Shown here: positions 44,228-53,791 of the stretch, piece by piece
Layout: every line of letters begins with the position of its first letter
Position numbering within the stretch: the first letter of the stretch is position 1
Assembly: GCA_965238045.1 (NCBI GenBank)
Contig: CBDEGU010000009.1
Location: 1 to 64,000 of the forward strand
Direction of reading: 5' to 3'
DNA: 64,000 nt
From: CBDEGU01 sp965238045
GTDB lineage: Bacteria > Acidobacteriota > Terriglobia > Bryobacterales > UBA6623
Notes under the pieces: model-generated
What the model saw: only the letters and a program-made list of their open reading frames with translations
The model's database searches: none
Told to the model about the DNA's origin: nothing
Program-made: the position numbers and the translations under genes

Positions 44228-44359
44228 ACCGGGGGGCGGGGGCTTCGGTCCCCGCCCCTTCAGGCGGCTCCGCAAATACGGACACCAGGCGGCCACAACA
44301 CTGATAGGCGCTTTGGAGCGGCTAGGAGAAATATCTGTATATTATTGATAGTTAATATG

Positions 44360-46147
44360 TTAAGTAGTGTCGTCGCAGGCGGGTAAGACTGGAATCCGGT
44401 GAAGATTGCTCACCGCGCCCAGCTGCAGCATGGTCAAGGCACGGGAGGAAGCCGCGAAGTTTTCTGGAATTTGGACGTTCGTCTGGTAGACGCCAACCAT
44501 TCCGGCGAGCATGCCGGAAAACAGCACCGGCAACGGCTCGCTGCCCAGCCGGACCACCGGCGCTTGGCGTACAACGTTCAAACCCGCCTTCGCTTCGCCG
44601 TCGGCGAGTGTCGTTTCCCCCGGTCCCAGGCCCGAGCCGTAGATCTCGAGGTACTCGCCCGGAGCGACGCCGTTATCCTCGTTGACCGGACAAGGCCGGC
44701 CGGGGCGGAAAACACCGTCGGGGAAAATACCCGGCGCCAGCGTCGCCGTCGCGGCGGAAGCGGCCGTGCTGAGCACGCCGGCGCGGTACATCCTCACCTC
44801 CGGTCTGCCGGCTTGTGTGCCCCAGGGAAGCTGGCCGCGAATTTCGTGCCGGTCACTAAAAAGCACCGGCGCCGGGTCGCCCGCGACACAAACACTGATG
44901 GGTCCCAGATGGAAAGGCAGATGTCCCGCGCCGACCGAGCGTCCGTAGGAAGCTAGGTCCTGGCCGCGCAGTTGAAACAGGCCACCGGGCGAAAGCAGTG
45001 TCAGTCCTCCGGCCATGTTGACCGGGCCCGCTGGGGCGAGCTGGGGAGCGCGGCTTTCGGAAAACTCCGGCGGAGCCGCCCCCGCCCACAGTTCGGCAAG
45101 GGCGAAATAGGCGTCCCGGGGCCGCAGGCGGTCGAGGCCGGGGGTAAGAGTTCGAGTGACCTCGAACAAACCTGTCCAAGATTCGTGCAACCGCCCATCG
45201 GGAAAGCGCGAGTCAGCACGGCTCTCAGTGGTATGCTCATCCGGATCACCGCTCCGCCACCACTCATCCATGTAAGACGCAAAGATCCCGCCCATCAGAC
45301 GCGACGCGGGAAGCGTGTGTTGCTCGATGATCTGGCTGCCGGCCAAGCGAGCCGCGGCGGCCTGCGCGGCCGGATTCGGCTGGCCGAGGGTGTCGTCATA
45401 CGCGTCGATGCCGAAGGCCGAGATCAATATGGGCTTCGAGGTGCGAGCGCTGAGTTGATTCACGAGCTGGTCCGCGCCGCCGCCGCCGAGATTGTGGACC
45501 GACCAAAAATCGAGTCCAGCCTGCTCGGGGTCCGATACGGTGGTTGTCAGCAGAACGGGCTCGCCCCCGAGTTCTCGCAGTGCCTCGGAGACCTCGCCGA
45601 GCAAAGAGAAAAAATCAGCCGGCGAACCGGCGAACTTGGAATTGTAATCGCGCGGGAGATCGTCGCCGAAGACGAATGCCATGAGACGCGGTTCACTCTT
45701 CCAGGAACGGGCATAGGCGATGAAGTCGGCGAGAATCCGGGCGCGCAGTTCGCGGCCACCGGCCGTCGCGGGCGACAGTGAGACCGGCGGATCATGGAAG
45801 CGGTCGAGCGGGAAGCCCGCAAGCCAGTAGAGACCGCTGGTTTGCAGGGTCGCCGCGAAAGCGCGATCTCCGGCTGGAACCATGGCGAGCGTGCGAATGG
45901 TGTTGGCGCCTAGCGCCTGGATGAGAGGAAAATCACGCGGATAAAGGCACGACGACGCAGCGAACGAGCCGGTCCAGCGACGGCCAATCGGCACATTGCT
46001 GTAGACGACGCCTTGGACGAAGAACGGCGCGTCACCGAGAAAAAGCCGGGAGTCGCGAATTTGAAAGCCGGCCTGTAGCGGGGCGGCGAGAACGCAGATG
46101 AGGAGAATCCAGCGGGCGAAGGTCCTCCCCCGAGAGTCGAAGCACAT
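44360..46147 (-). CDS. Exported glycosidase-like protein with C-terminal TIGR03437-type domain
   Basis: A 595-residue protein. The signal peptide is ARWILLICVLAAPLQA. Residues about 28-330 look like a TIM-barrel glycosidase: FVQGVVYSNVPIG, YPRDFPLIQALGANTIRTLA, FVFGDDLPRDYN, FWSVHNLGGGGAD and MDEWWRSGDPDE, with Asp/Glu candidates in FGDD and MDEW. The last 230 residues hold IPT-like beta domains, ending in the pattern of the TIGR03437 family common in Solibacter (GEYLEIYGSGLGPGETTLAD ... GVYQTNVQIPE). Glycan hydrolysis is inferred; the substrate is unknown. It is downstream of the DUF1501 operon but separated by about 190 bp. Confidence 0.75.
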   Translation of the reverse strand: MCFDSRGRTFARWILLICVLAAPLQAGFQIRDSRLFLGDAPFFVQGVVYSNVPIGRRWTGSFAASSCLYPRDFPLIQALGANTIRTLAMVPAGDRAFAATLQTSGLYWLAGFPLDRFHDPPVSLSPATAGGRELRARILADFIAYARSWKSEPRLMAFVFGDDLPRDYNSKFAGSPADFFSLLGEVSEALRELGGEPVLLTTTVSDPEQAGLDFWSVHNLGGGGADQLVNQLSARTSKPILISAFGIDAYDDTLGQPNPAAQAAAARLAGSQIIEQHTLPASRLMGGIFASYMDEWWRSGDPDEHTTESRADSRFPDGRLHESWTGLFEVTRTLTPGLDRLRPRDAYFALAELWAGAAPPEFSESRAPQLAPAGPVNMAGGLTLLSPGGLFQLRGQDLASYGRSVGAGHLPFHLGPISVCVAGDPAPVLFSDRHEIRGQLPWGTQAGRPEVRMYRAGVLSTAASAATATLAPGIFPDGVFRPGRPCPVNEDNGVAPGEYLEIYGSGLGPGETTLADGEAKAGLNVVRQAPVVRLGSEPLPVLFSGMLAGMVGVYQTNVQIPENFAASSRALTMLQLGAVSNLHRIPVLPACDDTT

Positions 46148-46341
46148 GACGGATCAGGGGATTTCTTTTCAGAATACGATAAATTGGCAGGAATAAGCAA
46201 TCAATATGCTTAACGTCTAACGTCGCGGCCGGGTGGACGGCAAATCTTCCGCGCGGGCTCGAGCGCGCCCAACTGTGTGTGGGCGATCGGCGCCGCTGGA
46301 GCGGCTGGGTTCCAGGCTGGGCAGGACAGGCCCGGCCTTGT

Positions 46342-47679
46342 CTAGAGCAACTCGGAGACCGGCTCGCCGGTGGCGTCGTCGATCGAGTTGGCGATCTTGA
46401 TGGGCCGGCCGACTGGGGTCATATAATGCTTGGTCCAGTCGATGCCCATGGCTTTGTAGATGGTGGCGAACAGGTCGCCGATGGTGACCTGCCGCTCGAC
46501 GACGACCGCTCCCCGATCATCGCTCGCACCGACAACTTGACCGGTGCGAAGGCCTCCGCCGCCGAGAACCAGCGACCAGCAAGAGGGCCAGTGATCGCGT
46601 CCGAAATTGGGGTTGAGTTTCGGCGTGCGCCCGAACTCGCCCATCGCGACGACGATCGTAGAATCGTAAAGTCCCCGATCGACCAGGTCGTCGATCAGCG
46701 CCGAGAGCGAGCGGTCGAGCGGCGGGGTGAGGCGGTCGCGGTGACTCTTGTCGTTGTTGGAATGCGTATCCCACGAGTTGTCGTGATAGCCGGCGGCGTT
46801 GACGAAGCGAACGCCGGACTCCACCAGGCGGCGGGCGAGCAGCAGGCTCTGGCCGACGGAATCTTTGCCGTAGGCTTCCTTGGTTTTCTCTGACTCTTTC
46901 GAGAGATCGAAAGCGTTGCGCACGCCGGGCGCCATGAGCATTTCCCAGGCCTTCTCGGTGAAGGCATCCATCTTGGCGTGCTCCAGACTTTCGACGGTAT
47001 TGCGATACTTGCGGTCCACGACCTTCAGGAAGGAACGACGGTTTTCGACATAGGCCGGCGCAAGGGATTTCGGCAAACTCAGATCGGCGACCTCAAAGTC
47101 GTCCTTCGACGGATCGGGAATCAGCATCGGCGCATAGTCAGGGCCGAGGAAGGCGGACTTGAAATAGTCTTGGTACTGACGGCTGCGTTCCCAGCGAGGC
47201 ACGATGACGTAGGGTGGCAGCCCGTTCTGCGGACCCAGTTCCTTCGACACGATGGATCCGAGACTGGGAAACTGCATGGCCGGATTGTGGAGATGTCCCG
47301 TGGCGGCGTAGTGCACCGCCTGGGGATGATCGTCGCCGAACGAGCGAATGGAGCGGATCACCGCGAGCTTGTCCATTCGTTTGGCGAGGGCCGGCAGGAG
47401 CTCGGAAATTTGAATACCGGGAACGTTGGTTGAGATCGGACGGAACGAACTGTTGGTCTTCGGGTCCCAGGTGTCGAGCTGGCTGGGGCCGCCTTCCAGC
47501 CAGAACAGAATGCAGGCTTTGGCTTTGGGTGCGGTCTGCAACCGGGCGGATGAGGTGGCGGCCTCTAGCCTCAATGCCTGGCTGAGGTGCATGCCAAGAA
47601 AACCAAGCGACCCGGCGCTAATGAAAGCGCGGCGGTCGAATGCTTCTTGCGGACCGTACTGGCAGCCAATCCTGATCAT
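46342..47679 (-). CDS. DUF1501 protein (exported, sulfatase-like fold)
   Basis: A 445-residue protein with a Tat-type signal (FDRRAFISAGSLGFLGMHL). DUF1501 features: KACILFWLEGGPSQLDTWDP, LLPALAKRMDKLAVIRSIRS, VRFVNAAGYHDNSWDTHSNN and IVVAMGEFGRTPKLNPNFGR, then HWPSCWSLVLGGGGLRTGQV. The family has an alkaline-phosphatase/sulfatase-like fold and is nearly always next to a DUF1549/DUF1553 gene, as here (121 bp downstream of it). The joint role of the pair is not established; a role in polymer degradation at the cell surface is often proposed. Confidence 0.93.
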   Translation of the reverse strand: MIRIGCQYGPQEAFDRRAFISAGSLGFLGMHLSQALRLEAATSSARLQTAPKAKACILFWLEGGPSQLDTWDPKTNSSFRPISTNVPGIQISELLPALAKRMDKLAVIRSIRSFGDDHPQAVHYAATGHLHNPAMQFPSLGSIVSKELGPQNGLPPYVIVPRWERSRQYQDYFKSAFLGPDYAPMLIPDPSKDDFEVADLSLPKSLAPAYVENRRSFLKVVDRKYRNTVESLEHAKMDAFTEKAWEMLMAPGVRNAFDLSKESEKTKEAYGKDSVGQSLLLARRLVESGVRFVNAAGYHDNSWDTHSNNDKSHRDRLTPPLDRSLSALIDDLVDRGLYDSTIVVAMGEFGRTPKLNPNFGRDHWPSCWSLVLGGGGLRTGQVVGASDDRGAVVVERQVTIGDLFATIYKAMGIDWTKHYMTPVGRPIKIANSIDDATGEPVSELL

Positions 47680-47799
47680 TTCACAGTCCCCTTGTCTTCG
47701 ATCCCGCGAAACCCGCGACTCGCGTGCGCTTTTCAGCTCCCTACTAGTTTACATCGGCAAGAATGCTGTTTGTGTCCTCGTGTCTTCATGTTCTCGTGC

Positions 47800-50427
47800 T
47801 CAGTGGTTCTCGGCAAACTCTCGTGAACTCAGAATGGCCCACTGGAGATCTTGTAGCGCCCGCTGGCGGGTTGGTGTCGCGGCGATGAGCGCCTTGAGGT
47901 CTCGAACTTCCTGTTTCGAAGGCGGACGCGACAGGGCGGTCAGGTAGAGTTCCTTGATGATCTTGGCATCACTTGTGTCGCGATGGTAGAGATCATAGAC
48001 GCGGCCGCCCTCGGCCCAGAGCTTGTCGTTGTAGGTCGAGCCCGCGAGCATGTGCAGCGCCTGCGATAGTTTGGGCGTGGCGTCCCGTTCGGGCACCGAA
48101 AAGCGGTTGGGGCGTCCGTAGAGATCCAGGAACCGCGAATAGTAGATATCGGTTTCCTTCAGCTCAACGGCGCGCGTTCCCCGCGGGGCTTTCCCGCCCT
48201 TGCGGGCCGCGGCGCCTGGCAGGGCCAAGCTGAAGGTCTCGGGCACGCCGGTCACATCCGTAATCGCGTCGAGCAGAATCTCGGCATCCAAGGGCCGGGG
48301 CAGCGTGTGGGAGTAGTTCATGCGATCGGCCTGGTTGGTGTCGTTCGTAGCGCTCGATAGCTGATAGGTTCTTGAATTCACGATGAGTCGAATGAGGCGC
48401 TTGAGCCGGTAGCCATGGCCGGCGAAGTCCGTGGCTAGGAGCCGGAGCAGCTCGGGATGGCTTGGCGGATTGGTGCTTCGAAAATCATCGACAGGATTGA
48501 CGAAACCGCGGCCGAAGAACAGGCTCCACATGCGGTTGACGGCCGCCTCGGCGAAATAGGGATGGGAGGTCATCCATTTGGCGAGTTCCCGCCTCGGGAA
48601 CGTGTGCTCGGTGTAGGGTACGACCGTCCCGTCGAGCAGCGTCGGTTGGACCTCCTCGTGCGTTCGGGGGTGGATCACGCGCAACTCTCTGGGGCTGGCT
48701 ACATCCGGGGCGACCTCCTTGCCTCCGGGATGGTCGAAGATGACCGAGGCCGGGTTTCCGCCGAGTTTAAACATCGGACCGAAGAAGGCGCTCAGCCCCC
48801 AGAATTGGTCCTGACTCCAGTTCTCGTAGGGGTGGTCGTGGCACTGGGCGCAATCCAGGCGGCGGCCCATGAAGACGCGCACTTCCTCACCCATCATGTC
48901 GTGGGCGGGCGGCAGCACCAGGTAGGGCAGGTAATGACGCGACGGAGCGCTGTAGCCCTGCGCGGCGATGCGCTCGCTGGCGACTTCGCTGTAAGGGCGG
49001 TCTCTGGCGATGGCGTCGCGAATCCACTCCCAATAGGCCTGGCTCCACTTGGTATTGATGCCCACCGGAAAGACGGCGACCCGGAACAGATCGGCGAAGC
49101 GGAAGGTCCAGTAATCGATATATTCGGGCGACGCGAGCAGCGTGTCGATGAGCTTCTCTCGCTTGCGCGGATCCCGGCTGGCGAGGAACTCTGTCACCCG
49201 CTTCCTCGGGGGCAGCCGGCCGGTGAGGTCGAGACAGACGCGCCGCAGAAACTCGGAATCGCTCGAAAGTTCCGACGGCACGATATTGAATTCCCTTAGC
49301 TTCGCGAAGACCTGCTCGTCGATGAAGTTGTTTCGCGGAACGCCGGGATAGTCAGGGCGAGCTTCGGCAATGACGCCCACGCCCGTTCGAGCGCTGCGTC
49401 CGGCGGCCTTGATCAGCACCGCCGTCTCGCCCGGCTTGCGGGCTTCGATCAGGCCGCTGGGGCCAACCGAGGCGACTGCGGAGTCGCTGGTTTCGTAGAC
49501 CACCTGATGGGTGAAATCTTCCGTGTGGCCATCTGAAAAGTGCGCCGTGACGAGCAGCCGCTGTTCCTCGCCGGGCCGCAGAACGCTGCTGGCGGGAACG
49601 ACCTTCAAGTCCGTCAATTTGGGCAGTTTCCCCGAGCCGTCATCACCGCCCTCATCACCATAGGGCGCTCCATTCTTGATCCAGTCCCGGATGACCTGGT
49701 AGTCGTCCGAAGCCGTGTCGAATCGCGGTCCGCCGCCATGCGCCACCTGCATCGTCGCCTTTTGCAGCAGCAGGCTCGTCTCGGGCTCGCCGGTATTGAT
49801 GCGAGGCGTTTTGGGACCGCCGGACTCCGAGGTGAGAACCTGAAACACACCGCCCTCGACGATCCATTTATAGTCTTCGCGGGCGTGCAGAGCGTTGGCG
49901 GATAACTTAAATCCCGCCTGTCCCTTAACGCCGCCGTGACAACCACTCGAATTGCAACCGCGGCGGGTCAGGATGCCGCCGATATCACGGGCAAAGCTAA
50001 AGGGCCGGTCTTGCTGGGAACCCTCGACGCGAATCACAGCCTTGGCGGTGTTTCCGTCCACGCTCGCGGTCAGTTCGATCTCGCCGTCCGACTTGGCGAA
50101 GACTCTGCCAGCGTCGCCGAGACGAGCCGTCCCGTCCGCGGAAAGCGAGAATTCCGTTCGTCCGGTCAAGTCCCGCTCGCGGCCATCGGTGAACTTGCCG
50201 ATCACAAGAAACTGTTGCGAGGCGTTCCGTCCCCGCAGAACCGCTTCGGAGGGAATCAGGCGCACCGCCACCAGAGAGGCGGCCTGAGTGGTGGCGCCTT
50301 TCTGGCCCCTTGTCCTTGAAGCGGCCGCGGACGGCGTAACGAGTGCCAGCGTCAGAATGAGCAACGCGATCGGACGCCAGTGCGCAAGCGAAGCGGTGTT
50401 AGAGTTGTCGGCGCCTTGTGAGATCAT
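47800..50427 (-). CDS. DUF1549/DUF1553 cytochrome-type secreted protein with BIG2-like domains
   Basis: An 875-residue protein with a signal peptide (IALLILTLALVTPSAAA). Order: a BIG2-like domain (about 50-130), a PSD1-type heme domain with CNSSGCHGG (near 158-166), a second BIG2-like domain (about 275-360), DUF1549 (about 365-570, ending with CAQCHDHPYENWSQDQFWG, a second CxxCH) and DUF1553 (about 610-860: FPRRELAKWMTSHPYFAEAA, NRMWSLFFGRGFVNPVDDF, PRPLDAEILLDAITDVTG). It lies between the PPC protein gene (61 bp upstream) and the DUF1501 gene and is probably in one transcript with them. It likely carries electrons or binds c-type heme outside the cytoplasm. Confidence 0.93.
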   Translation of the reverse strand: MISQGADNSNTASLAHWRPIALLILTLALVTPSAAASRTRGQKGATTQAASLVAVRLIPSEAVLRGRNASQQFLVIGKFTDGRERDLTGRTEFSLSADGTARLGDAGRVFAKSDGEIELTASVDGNTAKAVIRVEGSQQDRPFSFARDIGGILTRRGCNSSGCHGGVKGQAGFKLSANALHAREDYKWIVEGGVFQVLTSESGGPKTPRINTGEPETSLLLQKATMQVAHGGGPRFDTASDDYQVIRDWIKNGAPYGDEGGDDGSGKLPKLTDLKVVPASSVLRPGEEQRLLVTAHFSDGHTEDFTHQVVYETSDSAVASVGPSGLIEARKPGETAVLIKAAGRSARTGVGVIAEARPDYPGVPRNNFIDEQVFAKLREFNIVPSELSSDSEFLRRVCLDLTGRLPPRKRVTEFLASRDPRKREKLIDTLLASPEYIDYWTFRFADLFRVAVFPVGINTKWSQAYWEWIRDAIARDRPYSEVASERIAAQGYSAPSRHYLPYLVLPPAHDMMGEEVRVFMGRRLDCAQCHDHPYENWSQDQFWGLSAFFGPMFKLGGNPASVIFDHPGGKEVAPDVASPRELRVIHPRTHEEVQPTLLDGTVVPYTEHTFPRRELAKWMTSHPYFAEAAVNRMWSLFFGRGFVNPVDDFRSTNPPSHPELLRLLATDFAGHGYRLKRLIRLIVNSRTYQLSSATNDTNQADRMNYSHTLPRPLDAEILLDAITDVTGVPETFSLALPGAAARKGGKAPRGTRAVELKETDIYYSRFLDLYGRPNRFSVPERDATPKLSQALHMLAGSTYNDKLWAEGGRVYDLYHRDTSDAKIIKELYLTALSRPPSKQEVRDLKALIAATPTRQRALQDLQWAILSSREFAENH

Positions 50428-50488
50428 CGATCTTTCCCTGTTCGTTCCTTATTATCGCACTCATTCCCTGTGCGGCCTATTGCGCGGC

Positions 50489-52369
50489 CTATCGAACTTG
50501 CGATGGCGACTTCGATGCGTGCCCGGTGAGAAGCTTCTCCGGACGCACGACCATCACCAGCAATTCCTTCACCCGGATCGCCTCTCCGGCCCTGCCCCGC
50601 ATCACCGGACGGGCCATGACGCGGACTCGTACCGGCAGGCGCGTCGCGGGCGCATCCCCATCCACGGCAAGCACGAAGGTAGCGGTGGTGGTCTTGGTCT
50701 GAAAACGTTCGATCTTGCCGGTACTGTTCGGGGGCGGCCGGTCAGGTTCCACTTCCGTGCCGGCAAAGGCTTCCACGCCTTCGGGCAGCCCTTCCACCGC
50801 TAGTGTGATCAACCCCTCGTAGCCTTCTTCTTGCGCGGTGACGACAGTCAGCTTGGCGGCCTCGCCGGCGACGAGATTCAGGTGATCGTCGGCGACGACA
50901 ACCTCGCCCATGTGCGGCACGCGGGGCCGCACCATGACGCGGTACTTCATCTGGGAGTCACCGTAGTTGTAAGTAATGTCGCGAATTTCGAGAGTGAACG
51001 AACCGTCGCGAGGAAACGCGTAGGCGGTCTTGGGATGAATCTGCTTTGAGATAACACCGTTGGCGTTGACGCGCGAGAGAATATTCGTGAACGCCTCGAC
51101 TCCTTCGGCGTCGACGACCCGCAGATAGGGATTCAAGAGCGGCAGCGTCTTCTCGGGCGTCTCGACTTCGAGCACGAGATGGTCACCCGCCTTGACGTCG
51201 AACTTCACGCGATCGATATCGCCCGGATGCTCGATCGCGCCCACCAGCAGCGCCGGGAGGGTGATCTCGCGCGGCCCGATGGGAAGGCCGGCTGGCTCGG
51301 CGTCCAGGTCAACAACCGGAACCTCGGCCGTCGTGGCCAGGGCGCCCGCCTTCGGATCACTCATCGCTTCTTCGATTTCCGAGGCCGAGGGAGCCAGCGA
51401 CAAGACGGCTCGAGACCAAAGCCCCATCATGCGTGCCGGGTCGAGCTTGCGCGTCCAGGTGCGCTCCTTCCATTCCGGACGCTTGGCCTGGCGCGCCGGA
51501 CGGGAGGATGCATCGTTGACGGGCTTGCCGGCATGTAGCTGATAGCCATGGTCGGGACCGCCCGCGCCGAGGAAGCCGCTGACGCGCACGAGATAGGTCC
51601 CCTTTTCCGAGAAGCGATACGTCAGCTCGGTGTCGTTCGTCAGTCCGGGATAAGGGACCGGTTCGTCGATAAACGCCAACCGGCTGGTTCGATCCTTGCT
51701 GAACCAGCTTCCGGTGATCTGATATAGAGTAATCGCCGGGTCGAGCGCGGCGGCGGAGAAAACCTCGAAGCGGATCTCCTCGTCTTTGCCCGCCTCGAAC
51801 GAGTAGTAGTCAACCTCTCCTTGCTCGGCAATCATTCCGTTGATTACGATCGGGCGGTTCGGAATTTTGTGCGCCTCGGTAGGGAGGTCGTGAACCCCGT
51901 CTAATTCGGCGACCACCGGGTCGGCATGTACCCGGAACGTAAGCGGAGCGGAAATGCCGCCGGGTCCGATGAGCCGGATTTCGTGATTGCCGACATCGGC
52001 GTCTTCCGCGATGTCGAACCGCAGGGAAAGAATCTGAACTGGCGGCTTGGGCTTTTTCGTGTCCTTTTTCTTGCCAGCGGCGGGTTCGGCCTCGGCCGCT
52101 CGAACTGCTCCAACCTCTGCTGTCAGAGCGGGTGAGGCGGACCAAACCGCGTAGACCCCATCCAGCAGCCTCCCGCGAATTTCGGCGCCGGCGCGAGACG
52201 CCTGCTGGGCTCCGATCGGAAAGATCGAAATCAACTCCGGTTCGCCGGAGGGCGCGGACCGGCCCGCGGCAGGAACCAGCTGCGGCGCCGTCATTAGAAG
52301 ACACAGGAGCAGCAGCAGCCGGCAACCCGGCGATTCCATCTCCATCCACAAGGAAAACAAAGACATCAC
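50489..52369 (-). CDS. Exported protein with PPC-type beta-sandwich domains
   Basis: A 626-residue protein; the signal peptide is CRLLLLLCLLMTAPQLVPA. After an Ala/Lys-rich linker (residues about 90-115) the body is all beta: FDIAEDADVGNHEIRLIGPG, then a pre-peptidase-C-like domain (MIAEQGEVDYYSFEAGKDEE ... FSEKGTYLVRVSGFLG), a second one (AIEHPGDIDRVKFDVKAGDH) and a C-terminal part (VVADDHLNLVAGEAAKLTVV). It is the first gene of the operon with DUF1549/1553 and DUF1501; such three-gene sets recur in Acidobacteriota and Planctomycetota. Probably a structural or substrate-binding partner. Confidence 0.85.
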   Translation of the reverse strand: MMSLFSLWMEMESPGCRLLLLLCLLMTAPQLVPAAGRSAPSGEPELISIFPIGAQQASRAGAEIRGRLLDGVYAVWSASPALTAEVGAVRAAEAEPAAGKKKDTKKPKPPVQILSLRFDIAEDADVGNHEIRLIGPGGISAPLTFRVHADPVVAELDGVHDLPTEAHKIPNRPIVINGMIAEQGEVDYYSFEAGKDEEIRFEVFSAAALDPAITLYQITGSWFSKDRTSRLAFIDEPVPYPGLTNDTELTYRFSEKGTYLVRVSGFLGAGGPDHGYQLHAGKPVNDASSRPARQAKRPEWKERTWTRKLDPARMMGLWSRAVLSLAPSASEIEEAMSDPKAGALATTAEVPVVDLDAEPAGLPIGPREITLPALLVGAIEHPGDIDRVKFDVKAGDHLVLEVETPEKTLPLLNPYLRVVDAEGVEAFTNILSRVNANGVISKQIHPKTAYAFPRDGSFTLEIRDITYNYGDSQMKYRVMVRPRVPHMGEVVVADDHLNLVAGEAAKLTVVTAQEEGYEGLITLAVEGLPEGVEAFAGTEVEPDRPPPNSTGKIERFQTKTTTATFVLAVDGDAPATRLPVRVRVMARPVMRGRAGEAIRVKELLVMVVRPEKLLTGHASKSPSQVR

Positions 52370-52423
52370 CTGTTGAAAACAGTCTACATCAACCGTGCGC
52401 GTGCCTTCAGCGAGCCTGGATGA

Positions 52424-52813
52424 TCAGCTTTCGCCGAAGAGTTTTTTTACGGCCGCGGCGAGTTGTCCGACCCGAAAGGGTTTGAAAAGCATGCATCGAA
52501 TCCCTATCTCGCGCGCTTGCTCTTCTGTGATCACCGCAGTGTTGCCTGTGATGAGCATGATCGCGATATCGGGCCGCGCGGCCATGAGTTTCTTGGCCAG
52601 TTCGATGCCATTCATGTCCGGCAGGTTGATATTGGAGATGACTCCGTCGAAGGCCGAGGGGTCCTGCTGGAATTCGCCCAGCGCCTCCTGGCTTTGAGAG
52701 AAGGACCGGACTTCATACCCCAGTTTTTCGAGAAGCAGCCCAGTGGTCTCGATCAGCGACTGCTCGTCGTCGACGAATAGGATACGTCTCCGGCTGTTGG
52801 GGTCCTGTTCCAC
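52424..52813 (-). CDS. Stand-alone response-regulator receiver protein with Asn at the phospho-site
   Basis: A 129-residue CheY-like protein with no output domain. It has the acidic pair (ILFVDDEQ, Asp15-Asp16), the Thr (LITG, Thr89) and the Lys (LFKPF, Lys111). At the phospho-acceptor position it reads VISNINLPDMNG, with Asn61 where Asp is expected. It cannot accept phosphate in the usual way and may be constitutively one shape or work as a binding module. It lies upstream of the PPC operon on the same strand, with about 55 bp between. No partner histidine kinase is nearby. Confidence 0.88.
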   Translation of the reverse strand: MEQDPNSRRRILFVDDEQSLIETTGLLLEKLGYEVRSFSQSQEALGEFQQDPSAFDGVISNINLPDMNGIELAKKLMAARPDIAIMLITGNTAVITEEQAREIGIRCMLFKPFRVGQLAAAVKKLFGES

Positions 52814-53791
52814 GGTGGTTACTTGTGCGTGTTCTTCGCTTCAGGTCGCCGCCGGTAACCGGCGCGGAACTCCCGTGATCGTCGGTTCGATTTCATAGGC
52901 GCTTCCGGCCTTATCCGGCGACGTGCGAGCATCCGAAGCGAGATGACTGGCTGGTCGCCAGCGTCTAGCAGGTCTCGCTGAGGCCCGCAGGACTTGGCAC
53001 GCTGAACGACTCCATCTCTATCATAACAAGCCGATTGCTAGAGCACGACTGCTGTCTTTCCCGAAGATGGCCGTCTTGATGTCCTCCGGCGCGATGACCG
53101 CGCTGCGACGGTCGGTGGCCCCGACGGTGAGCATGGCACTGTTAGTCTCGGCGCGGTCAATGTCAGCCCGTTGTCGCCGAATGAGGCACTCGAACCGTTT
53201 CTCCGTCCGCGGGCAGCCGGCTGATAGGGGCGATATCGGGCCGGGATCCTCGCAGGGTATCAGCCCAAGGAGGCTGGATGACACTGTTGCCTTGTCCGCT
53301 TGCCTATTGCGTCCGTCGGGCTTCCCGCGAGAGTCCCCGCCATAGTTACCGAGCCGTCGATCACGTCGTAGAAGTAGGGTTCGCTTGCGGTGCCAGGGCC
53401 ACGGCCAGTCACTGTGCCGAAATAGATGCGGCGGTGCAATTTGTCGAAACCAAGATCGTTCGGCCCGAATCCATCCGGATCTAAGCCCGTGTCGGCGAGC
53501 AATGCTGAACTGCAATCCGAGGTATCGATCACATCGATGTCGCCGTCCACCAGTAGCTAGCGTGCGCCAAACGCTTGGGTCTGCATCGCTTGCGCTTGGC
53601 GCGGCTGCTAGGCTGCTAACCGACCCCGGGGTGTCTGGCGCGCGAGGAATTTCATGCTGGCCGCGCACAAAGAGGCGGGTTGATGTAGAATCTTAGGATC
53701 CAGGGCCGCGCGGGCTGTCGGTGCTGTGTCGCGGCTAGCCGGTGGTTTGAGCCCCCAGGTGGCCACACGGCAAACAGGGGAAGGATTCGTC
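52814..53791. other. Intergenic region, 978 bp, with a possible gene remnant
   Basis: Apart from the small minus-strand remnant at 53260-53550 no gene is supported. The ribosome site of acoA (GGGGAAGGA) lies at its right end. Confidence 0.45.
53260..53550 (-). pseudogene. Possible remnant of a secreted protein
   Basis: The frame from GTG 53550 reads DGDIDVIDTSDCSSALLADT, FGPNDLGFDKLHRRIYFGTV and ASEPYFYDVIDGSVTMAGTL, with a protein-like composition that recalls propeller proteins. It then loses sense near 53300, probably by a frameshift. No family recognised. Confidence 0.3.

Noticed and set aside
48457..49299. Plus-strand open frame of 280 codons
   Set aside because: Antisense to the DUF1549/DUF1553 gene.
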